From the NCBI GenBank assembly GCA_029883965.1, contig JAOUIN010000092.1:1-8640 (forward strand): DNA of 8,640 nucleotides, written 5' to 3'. The first letter of the stretch is position 1, and the number at the start of each line of letters is the position of its first letter. Origin of the DNA: Betaproteobacteria bacterium (GTDB taxonomy: Bacteria > Pseudomonadota > Gammaproteobacteria > Burkholderiales > SG8-41). Position numbers and translations under genes: made by a program. Positions 1-6,298 of the stretch are shown here, piece after piece. The notes beneath the pieces were generated by a model. The model saw only the letters and a program-made list of their open reading frames with translations, searched no databases and was not told the DNA's origin.

Positions 1-232
1 AGCCCTGCCACTGTTCCGGCGTCAGCGTTTTCATCGACAGCGCGTGGATTTCCTCGCGCATGCGGTCACCCAGCGCCTGGTAGACCAGCTGGTGCTGCTG
101 CACCTTGTTCTTGCCGCGAAATGCCGCGCTGACGATGACCGCCTCCCAGTGATGGCCGTCGCCGGCAACTTCGAGGTGCTCGCATTCGAGTCCGGCGCCG
201 ATCGATTGTTTGATGCTTTCTGGAGTAACCAT
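1..232 (-). CDS. ibaG: BolA/IbaG family protein, 3' end cut off by the window
   Basis: Small BolA-fold protein; 77 residues are visible with no stop before the window edge. Family members are about 80-90 residues, so only a few are missing. The family pattern is clear: a GDGHHWEAVIVS segment (residues 24-35), FRGK (38-41), LVYQALGD (49-56), then EIHALSMKTLTPEQW (61-75). BolA proteins partner with monothiol glutaredoxins and [2Fe-2S] clusters in the cytoplasm; IbaG in E. coli is linked to acid stress. The ATG at 232 is preceded by GAGG (241-244) at eight bases. The gene starts 26 bases after the ABC permease stop, so it is probably the next gene of the mla operon. In E. coli, ibaG likewise follows mlaB and precedes murA, which is the expected next gene outside this window. 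The IbaG assignment rather than another BolA paralogue rests mainly on context. Confidence 0.9.
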   Translation of the reverse strand, partial: MVTPESIKQSIGAGLECEHLEVAGDGHHWEAVIVSAAFRGKNKVQQHQLVYQALGDRMREEIHALSMKTLTPEQWQG

Positions 233-258
233 GGTTGTTGCCTCAGTAAATGCCGCGA

Positions 259-1014
259 TTAATGCCTCAACTTGTACCCCGACTTCAGCAGGCCCAGGGT
301 AAGCAATGATAAAGCGATAAAACTCGCCGCCACAATCGCCAGGCTCAGCCACGGCGAAGTATCTGCTACCCCGAAAAACCCGTAACGGAAGCCGTCGATC
401 ATGTAGAACACCGGATTCAGGTGCGACGCACCCTGCCAGAACGGGGGTAGCGAGCGTATCGAATAAAACACGCCCGACAGGAACGTCAGCGGCAGGATGA
501 TGAAATTGGTAAACGCGGCCAGCTGGTCGATCTTGTCGGAATAAATGCCGGCGACAATGCCCAGCGCCGCCATTACCGCGCACCCGGCCACGCCGAACAT
601 CAGCACCCACAGCGGATGTGCCACCGGCAGATCGGCAAACCACATCGCTGCCAGCAATACCCCGGCCCCCACCACCACGCCGCGTGCCATGGCCGCGAGC
701 AGGTAGGCCAGGAAAAACTCGCGGTGCGAGAGCGGCGGCAGCAGCACGAACACGATGTTGCCGGTCATCTTCGACTGCATCAGGCTGGAGGATGCATTGG
801 CAAAGGCGTTCTGCAGCACCGACATCATCGCCAGCCCCGGAATCAGGAACGTTGTGTAATCCACGCCCGGAAACACGTCGATGCGGCCGCGCAGCGCATG
901 ACCGAATACCAGCAGGTACAGCAGCGCGGTCAGCACCGGGGCGAGTACCGTCTGCACGCTCACTTTCCAGAAGCGCAGCCATTCCTTGTAAAACAGAGTG
1001 TAGAAGCCGGACAC
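259..1014 (-). CDS. ABC-2 type transporter permease (YadH-like)
   Basis: Integral inner-membrane protein of 251 residues, close to the roughly 256 of E. coli YadH. It has about six hydrophobic segments: near 22-40, 54-72, 98-125, 133-156, 167-187 and 222-244. The N-terminal FYKEWLRFWK stretch, the HLNPVFYMIDGFRYGF segment (198-213) before the last membrane span and the basic C-terminus are typical of ABC-2 permeases. The start is GTG at 1014; reading upstream in frame meets a stop before any other start codon. AAGGAG at 1028-1033 lies 13 bases upstream, rather far, and overlaps the stop of the ATPase gene, suggesting coupled translation. The ATPase gene ends 18 bases upstream and the two products should form one exporter. 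The substrate cannot be deduced. Its place inside the mla operon hints at an envelope-related role, but that is inference. Confidence 0.92.
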   Translation of the reverse strand: MSGFYTLFYKEWLRFWKVSVQTVLAPVLTALLYLLVFGHALRGRIDVFPGVDYTTFLIPGLAMMSVLQNAFANASSSLMQSKMTGNIVFVLLPPLSHREFFLAYLLAAMARGVVVGAGVLLAAMWFADLPVAHPLWVLMFGVAGCAVMAALGIVAGIYSDKIDQLAAFTNFIILPLTFLSGVFYSIRSLPPFWQGASHLNPVFYMIDGFRYGFFGVADTSPWLSLAIVAASFIALSLLTLGLLKSGYKLRH

Positions 1015-1027
1015 GGGTTTAGCCTGG

Positions 1028-1033
1028 CTCCTT
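1028..1033 (-). promoter_or_regulatory. Ribosome binding site of the ABC permease
   Basis: AAGGAG on the minus strand overlaps the stop codon of the upstream ATPase gene. Spacing to the GTG start is 13 bases, longer than ideal, and a weaker AGG sits about eight bases from the start. No other start codon in this frame fits, so the site supports the GTG. Confidence 0.55.
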
Positions 1034-1932
1034 CAGGACTTCTGCATGATCTGCACAAAAACCTCCTCGAGATCGGGCTGCATGATTTCCATTTCCTGCA
1101 CGTGCACCCCGGCTTCGCGCAGCGCTGCCATGACGCCTTCGACTTCCGCGTAATCCGGGAGCGCAAGCCGGATTGCACCGTCTTCGCGCCGTTCCGCCAC
1201 CAGCGATTCCAGCTGCCGCGGCAGATCGCCGCCCAGACGCAGTTCGACATAACAGCCCGAATGCAGCCGCAGCAGGTTCTCGGTCCGGTCGAGCGCAACG
1301 ATGCGCCCCTGCTTCAGCATCGCGACCCGTCCGCACAGGGCCTCGGCTTCCTCGAGGTAGTGCGTGGTAAGCACGATGGTGTGACCGTCGCGATTCAGCC
1401 GGCGGATGAAACGCCACAGCGCCTGTCGCAACTCGACGTCCACACCGGCGGTCGGTTCGTCGAGCACGATCACCGGCGGCTTGTGCACGAGGGCCTGGGC
1501 AACCAGCACGCGGCGTTTCATGCCGCCGGACAGCGCACGCATGTTGACGTCGGCCTTGTCGCCCAGATCGAGATTCTCGATGACTTCATCGATCCAGGCT
1601 CGGTTGTCGCGCAGGCCGAAGTAACCGGACTGTATGGTCAGCGCCTCACGCACCGTAAAAAAAGGATCGAACACCAGTTCCTGCGGCACAACGCCCAGTG
1701 CGCGCCGCGCCTCGCGGTAAGCACCGGTGACATCATGCCCCATGATGCGCGCAGCACCGCTGCTCGCACGGGTCAGTCCCGCAAGTATGCTGATCAGTGT
1801 CGTCTTGCCTGCACCGTTGGGGCCGAGCAAACCGAAGAACTCACCCGGCGCCACTGTCAGGCTGACTCCCGCCAGCGCGCGCAGGTTGCCATAGCGCTTG
1901 GTGACATCGATGACTTCGATGGCGTAGGTCAT
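1033..1932 (-). CDS. ABC-2 type transporter ATP-binding protein (YadG-like)
   Basis: Cytoplasmic ABC ATPase of 299 residues (E. coli YadG is about 308). All nucleotide-binding motifs are present: Walker A GPNGAGKT (37-44), Q-loop glutamine Q84, signature LSGGM (134-138), Walker B VIVLDEP (154-160) and H-loop H191. A C-terminal accessory region ends in DLEEVFVQI, common in drug/lipid exporter ATPases of the ABC-2 class. It should power the permease encoded directly downstream. The ATG at 1932 puts the first residues (MTYAIEVIDVTKRYG) where the family begins. The open frame continues upstream to 2106 but would overlap mlaB and adds a proline/arginine-rich, unconserved sequence, so the longer form is rejected. 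No clear Shine-Dalgarno sequence precedes the ATG. The gene follows mlaB after 55 bases. It is a second ATPase distinct from MlaF and not part of the core Mla complex. Confidence 0.93.
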   Translation of the reverse strand: MTYAIEVIDVTKRYGNLRALAGVSLTVAPGEFFGLLGPNGAGKTTLISILAGLTRASSGAARIMGHDVTGAYREARRALGVVPQELVFDPFFTVREALTIQSGYFGLRDNRAWIDEVIENLDLGDKADVNMRALSGGMKRRVLVAQALVHKPPVIVLDEPTAGVDVELRQALWRFIRRLNRDGHTIVLTTHYLEEAEALCGRVAMLKQGRIVALDRTENLLRLHSGCYVELRLGGDLPRQLESLVAERREDGAIRLALPDYAEVEGVMAALREAGVHVQEMEIMQPDLEEVFVQIMQKS

Positions 1933-1955
1933 TCGGGGATCGGGGCGTGGCCGCA

Positions 1956-1970
1956 GCGCGACATGCGCGC
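1956..1970. repeat. GC-rich hairpin in the mlaB-ABC ATPase gap
   Basis: A perfect five-base stem (GCGCG/CGCGC) with a five-base loop, between mlaB and the ABC-2 ATPase gene. No T-run follows on the minus strand, so it is not a convincing intrinsic terminator. It may only reflect high GC content. Confidence 0.3.
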
Positions 1971-1987
1971 CATGCCGGCCGCCGCTT

Positions 1988-2269
1988 TTATTCCGCGCCC
2001 ACCAGTTCCGTGACGCCGTAGAGCGTTGCGAGACTGGTGAGATTGTCCGGAAGGTTGACGTAACGGATGGTGCGATTCGCGGCGAGGGCCGCACGGCGCC
2101 ACTCAAACAGCAGACTGACGGCAGCAGAATCGACTTCCGTGACGCCGGCCAGATCCAGCGTCACCTCGGGGGCCGCAAACAGCCGCAGGCCTTCCTCACG
2201 CAACGTCAGCGCGTTCTCCAGCGTAACGGCGCCTTTCAGCGTGCAGCGCCCCTCGTTGCATTCAATCAT
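1988..2269 (-). CDS. mlaB: MlaB, STAS-domain subunit of the Mla lipid transporter
   Basis: A 93-residue stand-alone STAS domain, similar in size to E. coli MlaB. In the Mla inner-membrane complex MlaB binds MlaF on the cytoplasmic side and stabilises the ATPase. The STAS core is visible as VTLDLAGVTEVDSAAVSLL (36-54): a beta strand, the conserved DS pair (D47-S48) at the helix start, then a hydrophobic helix. S48 stands where STAS proteins carry a phosphorylatable Ser/Thr (Thr in E. coli MlaB). The gene begins 12 bases after the mlaC stop, in the same position as in the canonical mlaFEDCB order. The Shine-Dalgarno sequence is weak (GAG only), which fits translational coupling to mlaC. Without context, an anti-sigma antagonist STAS protein would be the alternative; operon position makes MlaB much more likely. 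Confidence 0.92.
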   Translation of the reverse strand: MIECNEGRCTLKGAVTLENALTLREEGLRLFAAPEVTLDLAGVTEVDSAAVSLLFEWRRAALAANRTIRYVNLPDNLTSLATLYGVTELVGAE

Positions 2270-2281
2270 GCGTACTCGCGA

Positions 2282-2914
2282 TCATTTACCTGACTGCGCC
2301 ACCAGCGCCGTGTTCTTGTCGCGCAGCGTCCTGATCAGGCCGTCTACGCCGTGTTTCTGGATTTCGGTATTGAACGTGCTGCGATAGGACTCTACCAGGC
2401 TGATGCCGCCGATTTTGACGTTGTAGACCTTCCAGCCATCGTCGGTTTTTTCCATGCCGTAATCGACCTGCACGGGCTCGCCGCCGCCGGAACCGCGCAC
2501 CAGCGAGCGCACGACGACATCGGTATCGCCGGGAGCGAGCTTCAATGGCCGGTATTCAACCTTCTGGTCCTGGAACAGCTGCAGTGACGCGGTATAGGTC
2601 TGCACCAGCAAGGCACGGAATTCACCGGCCAGCGCCTTGCGCTGCTCGCTGTTTGCAGCACTCCAGTTCTTGCCCATGGCGAGTTGCGCCATGCCAGCGA
2701 AATTGAAATGCGGCGCAATCTTGCTCTCGACCAGATCCCGTGCCTTTTTCTTGTTACCGGCCAGGATTTCCTTGTCGGCGCGCAAAATACCGAACACCTC
2801 ATCGGTCACGCTGCGCGCGAGCACGTCCGGCGCCATGGTCGCGGTGCTCGCGGCATGCGCAGGCGCCACTCCGATAAAACAAAAAATATTCAATAAAAAC
2901 AATATCTTACGCAT
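2282..2914 (-). CDS. mlaC: MlaC, periplasmic phospholipid carrier
   Basis: A 210-residue secreted protein of the MlaC/Ttg2D family. It shuttles phospholipid between the outer-membrane MlaA-porin complex and the inner-membrane MlaFEDB complex. Residues 1-21 form a signal peptide: MRK, a hydrophobic core of Leu/Ile/Phe, then APAHA with likely cleavage after A21 or A22; no lipobox. The mature part carries family signatures such as FNFAGMAQLAMGKNW (70-84), the QRKALAGEFRALLVQTY region, VVVRSLV, and VYNVKIGGISLVESYRSTF near the C-terminus. The ATG at 2914 follows GGTGG at close spacing. The first 40 or so coding bases and part of the leader are markedly AT-rich against a GC-rich background, which may keep the start region unstructured. 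mlaD ends 52 bases upstream; no mlaA lies between them. Confidence 0.96.
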   Translation of the reverse strand: MRKILFLLNIFCFIGVAPAHAASTATMAPDVLARSVTDEVFGILRADKEILAGNKKKARDLVESKIAPHFNFAGMAQLAMGKNWSAANSEQRKALAGEFRALLVQTYTASLQLFQDQKVEYRPLKLAPGDTDVVVRSLVRGSGGGEPVQVDYGMEKTDDGWKVYNVKIGGISLVESYRSTFNTEIQKHGVDGLIRTLRDKNTALVAQSGK

Positions 2915-2966
2915 ATATCCACCGTTGAATTACAAAAATTGCAAACCCTGCCGGACCTGCCTGCGC

Positions 2967-3440
2967 CTACTTCTTCTCGGTGCCGCCCTCGGCGGCCTTG
3001 TCAAAGAGGAACTGACTGATCAGCTTTTCCAGCACCACCGCCGACTGGGTCAGCCGGATGGAGTCCCCGGAGTTCAGCATCTTGTCATCTCCTCCGCCCT
3101 CTAACCCGATGTATTGCTCGCCGAGCAGTCCGGCCGTCAGTATCGACGCGGTGGTGTCCTTCGGAAACTTGTAGGCCGACTCGACCGCCATCGTCACCTT
3201 GGCCGTGAAACGTTCGTTGTTGAACGTAATCGATTTCACGCGCCCGACGACCACGCCGGCACTCTTGATCGGCGCGCGCGGCTTCAGCCCGCCGATATTG
3301 TCGAAATTGGCATTGATTTCGTAGGTATCGCCGCCGCCGAAATTCGACATGTTGCCAACCTTGAACGCAAGGATCACCAGTGCCGCCATACCGGCAACCA
3401 CGAATATCCCTACCCATAAATCCAGCATCGAACGTCCCAT
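2967..3440 (-). CDS. mlaD: MlaD, MCE-domain subunit of the Mla transporter
   Basis: A 157-residue single-span inner-membrane protein with one periplasmic MCE domain. In E. coli MlaD forms a hexameric ring with a hydrophobic pore that passes lipid between MlaE and MlaC. An N-terminal membrane helix lies at about 8-27. The MCE domain covers about 38-116: the FDNIGGLKPRAPIKSAGVVVG strand region followed by LTAGLLGEQYIGLE (101-114), which includes the pore loop. A C-terminal amphipathic helix (TQSAVVLEKLISQFLF, 131-146) lines the pore in homologues. It is shorter than E. coli MlaD (183) mainly in the tail. The ATG at 3440 has AGAGGT (3446-3451) five bases upstream and lies 18 bases after the mlaE stop. 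Confidence 0.96.
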   Translation of the reverse strand: MGRSMLDLWVGIFVVAGMAALVILAFKVGNMSNFGGGDTYEINANFDNIGGLKPRAPIKSAGVVVGRVKSITFNNERFTAKVTMAVESAYKFPKDTTASILTAGLLGEQYIGLEGGGDDKMLNSGDSIRLTQSAVVLEKLISQFLFDKAAEGGTEKK

Positions 3441-3445
3441 TACGC

Positions 3446-3451
3446 ACCTCT
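3446..3451 (-). promoter_or_regulatory. Ribosome binding site of mlaD
   Basis: AGAGGT five bases upstream of the mlaD ATG. It is among the clearest Shine-Dalgarno sequences in the operon and fixes the mlaD start. Confidence 0.7.
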
Positions 3452-3458
3452 ACTCATT

Positions 3459-4253
3459 CTATGCACCACTGAACATGAAGGAAGTCAGGATGAAATCCAG
3501 AGCCAGAACCGCCAGCGACGAAGTTACCACGGTGCGGGTCGTCGCGCCCGACACGCCTTCGGCGGTCGGCGGCGCATCATAACCCTCAAACAGCGAAATC
3601 CAGGTGATGGCAATACCGAACACGAAACTCTTGATGACGCCGTTGACGATGTCTTCGCGTATATCGACAGCACTTTGCATTTGCGACCAGAACGAGCCCT
3701 CGTCGACGCCGATCAGCACCACGCCGACGATATATCCGCCGAATACGCCCATGGCGCTGAACATCGCAGCAAGCAACGGCATCGAGATGACGCCCGCCCA
3801 GAACCGCGGCGCAACCACCCGGGCAATCGGATCGACCGCCATCATTTCCATCGCAGACAACTGCTCGGTCGCCTTCATCAATCCGATCTCGGCAGTCATC
3901 GCCGACCCGGCGCGGCTTGCAAACAGCAATGCCGACACCACCGGTCCGAGTTCGCGCACCAGCGACAGCGCCACCAGCACGCCCAACGCCGACTCCGACC
4001 CGTAGGTCGTGAGCGTCTGGTAACCCTGCAGCCCGAGCACCATGCCGACGAACAGTCCGGACACCAGAATGATGATCATCGACAGCACGCCGGTGTAATA
4101 GAGCTCGCGCACGATCAGTCCCGGGCGCGCGAAGCTGGTGCCCGAATGCGCCAGCGTCAGGCCGATGAAGCGCGTGGCATAGCCCAGGCGCAGCACATTG
4201 TCGATGGCTTTGGCGCCGATGCTGCGCACGGTCGGCAGGCTTCTATGCGGCAT
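3459..4253 (-). CDS. mlaE: MlaE, permease subunit of the Mla transporter
   Basis: A 264-residue inner-membrane permease of the MlaE/YrbE family, the membrane core that works with MlaF and MlaD. Signatures are LGYATRFIG (23-31), the LYYTGVLSMIIILVSGLFVGMVLG region (51-74), LVRELGPVVSALLFASRAGSAMTAEIG (98-124), EQLSAMEMMAVDP (130-142, cytoplasmic coupling helix facing the ATPase) and RFWAGVISMPLL (150-161). About five to six hydrophobic segments are seen, and the length matches E. coli MlaE (260). The ATG at 4253 lies inside the end of mlaF, giving an 11-base overlap with its stop and implying translational coupling. A G-rich stretch just before the ATG may act as ribosome binding site. Confidence 0.97.
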   Translation of the reverse strand: MPHRSLPTVRSIGAKAIDNVLRLGYATRFIGLTLAHSGTSFARPGLIVRELYYTGVLSMIIILVSGLFVGMVLGLQGYQTLTTYGSESALGVLVALSLVRELGPVVSALLFASRAGSAMTAEIGLMKATEQLSAMEMMAVDPIARVVAPRFWAGVISMPLLAAMFSAMGVFGGYIVGVVLIGVDEGSFWSQMQSAVDIREDIVNGVIKSFVFGIAITWISLFEGYDAPPTAEGVSGATTRTVVTSSLAVLALDFILTSFMFSGA

Positions 4254-5085
4254 GGCGCCCCCCGGGAGGACTTGCTTCGCGGCGTTTCCCCAGCTTCAGT
4301 TCCGCCGCGTATTCCCCGCTCGGGTACTGGTACTCCACCGGCCCTTCGGCCTCACCGTAGACGAACTGGTGCACCAGCGGATCCTTGTTGGCGCGTATTT
4401 CGTCAGGCGTACCGTGCGCCATCATCTTGCCGTCAGACAGGTAATACACATAGTCCACCACATCCAGCGCCTCCTGCACGTCGTGCGTCACCACCAGCGA
4501 AGTCGTGCCCAGCGTGTCGTTCAGTTGACGCACCAGATTTGCAATCACACCCAGTGATATCGGATCCAGCCCGGTAAAAGGCTCGTCGTACATCATGATC
4601 ATCGGATCCAGCGCAATCGCCCGCGCCAGCGCCACCCGCCGCGCCATGCCGCCCGACAGTTCCGCCGGCATCAGCTTGTGCGCGCCGCGCAGGCCCACCG
4701 CATGCAGTTTCATCATCACGAGATCGCGGATCATGCTCTCGGGCAGATCGACATGTTCGCGCATCTGGAAAGCCACGTTATCGAACACCGAAAGATCGGT
4801 AAACAGCGCGCCGAACTGGAACAGCATGCCCATGCGGCGGCGCAACCGGTAAATTCCCTCCTGGTCGAGCGCGCTCGTACACTCGCCGTCGACCCAGATT
4901 TCGCCCGAAGTCGGCTTCATCACCCCGCCGATCAACCGCAGCAGCGTCGTTTTGCCCGAGCCGCTGATACCCATCAGCGCCACGACCTTGCCGCGCGGGA
5001 TGATCATATTGATGCCGGTGAGAATCGGACGCCGCCCGTAGGCAAAGTTTACGTCCTTGATTTCAATGAGGATTTCGGATGACAC
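4243..5085 (-). CDS. mlaF: MlaF, ATPase subunit of the Mla transporter
   Basis: ABC ATPase that energises phospholipid transport by MlaFEDB. With the proposed GTG start it has 280 residues (E. coli MlaF 269). Motifs: Walker A GISGSGKT (39-46), Q-loop Q90, signature LSGGM (143-147), Walker B MIMMYDEP (163-170) and H-loop H201. The tail carries VHQFVYGEAEGPVEYQYP (238-255), a conserved MlaF C-terminal element that in E. coli contacts the partner subunit. Opening residues SSEILIEIKDVNFAYG match family N-termini. The GTG at 5085 is chosen because the only ATG (5175) lies upstream of the promoter at 5117-5145 and would add an unconserved extension. AGGCGA (5097-5102) is a possible ribosome binding site 11 bases away. 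First gene of the operon. Confidence 0.93.
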   Translation of the reverse strand: MSSEILIEIKDVNFAYGRRPILTGINMIIPRGKVVALMGISGSGKTTLLRLIGGVMKPTSGEIWVDGECTSALDQEGIYRLRRRMGMLFQFGALFTDLSVFDNVAFQMREHVDLPESMIRDLVMMKLHAVGLRGAHKLMPAELSGGMARRVALARAIALDPMIMMYDEPFTGLDPISLGVIANLVRQLNDTLGTTSLVVTHDVQEALDVVDYVYYLSDGKMMAHGTPDEIRANKDPLVHQFVYGEAEGPVEYQYPSGEYAAELKLGKRREASPPGGRHAA

Positions 5086-5116
5086 GACGCAGTTCGTCGC
5101 CTGAAATAAAGTGCGG

Positions 5117-5145
5117 ATTCTAAACGAGATTGTCAGGGCGACCAA
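5117..5145 (-). promoter_or_regulatory. Sigma70-type promoter of the mla operon
   Basis: Minus strand: -35 TTGGTC (5140-5145), a 17-base spacer, and -10 TAGAAT (5117-5122, five of six consensus bases). The predicted transcription start near 5110 leaves a leader of about 25 bases to the GTG of mlaF. It is the best promoter-like sequence in the divergent region. Assigned by inspection only. Confidence 0.6.
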
Positions 5146-5168
5146 ACTGCCCGGATGCCCCGGTTTGG
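5142..5168. repeat. Inverted repeat overlapping the mla -35 box
   Basis: CCAAAC (5142-5147) and GTTTGG (5163-5168) form a six-base inverted repeat around a 15-base spacer; two further inner pairs, one a G-T wobble, could extend the stem. The left arm overlaps the -35 hexamer of the proposed mla promoter. It could be an operator; a chance occurrence is possible. Confidence 0.35.
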
Positions 5169-5189
5169 CCAGCACTCGCCGTGGCTGGC
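5168..5189. repeat. Inverted repeat in the mla/monooxygenase intergenic region
   Basis: GCCAGC (5168-5173) and GCTGGC (5184-5189) are perfect six-base arms around a ten-base spacer, sharing one base with the neighbouring repeat. No T-run follows on either strand, so it is not a terminator. It lies 33 bases before the monooxygenase start and could be a regulator site. Confidence 0.35.
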
Positions 5190-5221
5190 ATCATGCGCTC
5201 TTTAGTCCACCACGATTAACG

Positions 5222-6298
5222 ATGCGTTTCGACCTGTTCTACGAAATGGCTGTTCCCGCCGCGAGCGGACGCAGTGAAGCCGACGTGTATGCCGACACGC
5301 TGGCCGAGATCGAACTCGCCGATCGCCTGGGTTACGGTTGCGCATGGCTGGTCGAGCACCATTTCATGCGCGGCTATTCGCATGCGTCCAAGCCCGAGAT
5401 CCTGCTCGGTGCGGCGGCCGCACGTACGACACGACTACGCATCGGCCACGCCATCATTCCGCTGCCGCTGCACCATCCGGTACACGTTGCCGAACGCATC
5501 GCGACACTCGATGTGCTGTCAAACGGTCGGCTGGAAGTCGGCATCGGCCGCGGCTTCTCGCCACTGGAATACCGGACTTTCGACCGGAATATGGCGCACA
5601 GTCGTGCGCTGGTCGACGAAAGTCTGGCGATACTCCGTGCGTCTTTCAACGACGGCCCGCTGAACCACCACGGCGAACATTTCCGCTGCGAGAACCTCGA
5701 CATCGTGCCGCGCGTCGTGCAACGGCCGCATCCGCCGCTGTGGACGGCTGCAGTCAGCCCTGAAACCTACGACTGGGCAGCGGCGGAAGAGCTGGGCGTG
5801 CTCGCGGGTCCGTTCAAACCCTGGTTCATGGTCGAGCAGGACCTGCAGCGTTACCGCAAGCAGTGGGCGCAGCACGAATCTCGCGCCGCGCCCGCGCGTG
5901 CCGGCATGACTCTGGGGGTACTTTGTCTCACCGATGGTGCGCGGGCGCGAACGCTGGCACAAGACGCATTTGCGTGGTTTTACGGTGAACTCTTCAAAAC
6001 CGCATTGCCGGTACTGGAACGCCAGTATCCCGGATACGAACACATGCATGACCTGGGCCGGTTCCGCAGCCTGATGAAACTCGGCGTCAATCTCGGATTG
6101 ACCGATTTCGCCGGATTGACCGTCGTCGGCACACCCGCCGAATGCATCACCAAACTGCGTAAATACCGGGACGCCGGGGTCACGCATATCCTGTGCGCAT
6201 TCGGCGCCGGCGCCCTCGACACCGGAACCACACGCGAATCAATGACTCTGTTCTCCCGCGAAGTGATGCCGGCGTTTGCGGCGACCGCCGTCCGGTGA
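5222..6298 (+). CDS. LLM-class (luciferase-like) flavin-dependent monooxygenase
   Basis: A 358-residue TIM-barrel oxidoreductase of the bacterial luciferase-like family. These enzymes use reduced FMN or F420 with O2 (or as a dehydrogenase) on diverse small molecules; the substrate is not predictable here. Signatures: N-terminal MRFDLFYEMAVP strand, AWLVEHHF (41-48, as in luciferase alpha-like members), RLRIGHAIIPLPLHHPVHVAERIATLDVLSNGRLEVGIGRG (71-110), and the C-terminal VGTPAECITKLRKYRDAGVTHILC (302-325). The ATG at 5222 places the first barrel strand at residue 1. The frame stays open to a GTG at 5111, but that extension overlaps the mla promoter and is unlike the family. No good Shine-Dalgarno sequence or promoter is visible upstream. 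It is translationally coupled to the following epimerase-like gene. Confidence 0.92.
   Translation: MRFDLFYEMAVPAASGRSEADVYADTLAEIELADRLGYGCAWLVEHHFMRGYSHASKPEILLGAAAARTTRLRIGHAIIPLPLHHPVHVAERIATLDVLSNGRLEVGIGRGFSPLEYRTFDRNMAHSRALVDESLAILRASFNDGPLNHHGEHFRCENLDIVPRVVQRPHPPLWTAAVSPETYDWAAAEELGVLAGPFKPWFMVEQDLQRYRKQWAQHESRAAPARAGMTLGVLCLTDGARARTLAQDAFAWFYGELFKTALPVLERQYPGYEHMHDLGRFRSLMKLGVNLGLTDFAGLTVVGTPAECITKLRKYRDAGVTHILCAFGAGALDTGTTRESMTLFSREVMPAFAATAVR

Noticed and set aside
616..2013. Long open frame on the plus strand (465 codons)
   Set aside because: It lies antisense to the ABC permease and ATPase genes, both with clear family motifs. Its translation is rich in His, Gln and Arg with no recognisable domain, as expected of a shadow frame in GC-rich DNA.
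1933..2106. N-terminal extension of the ABC-2 ATPase to 2106
   Set aside because: It overlaps mlaB and encodes low-complexity Arg/Pro/Ser-rich sequence; the ABC domain begins at the ATG at 1932.
5086..5175. ATG start of mlaF at 5175
   Set aside because: It lies upstream of the best promoter for the operon and would add 30 unconserved residues; the GTG at 5085 matches MlaF N-termini.
5168..5189. Inverted repeat as intrinsic terminator
   Set aside because: No T-run follows on either strand, and the flanking genes diverge, so no transcript needs to end there.
5111..5221. GTG start of the monooxygenase at 5111
   Set aside because: The extension overlaps the mla promoter and is unlike the family; the first barrel strand starts at the ATG at 5222.
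5519..6187. Open frame on the minus strand opposite the monooxygenase gene
   Set aside because: No domain or ribosome binding site. The plus strand carries a full-length luciferase-like protein there.
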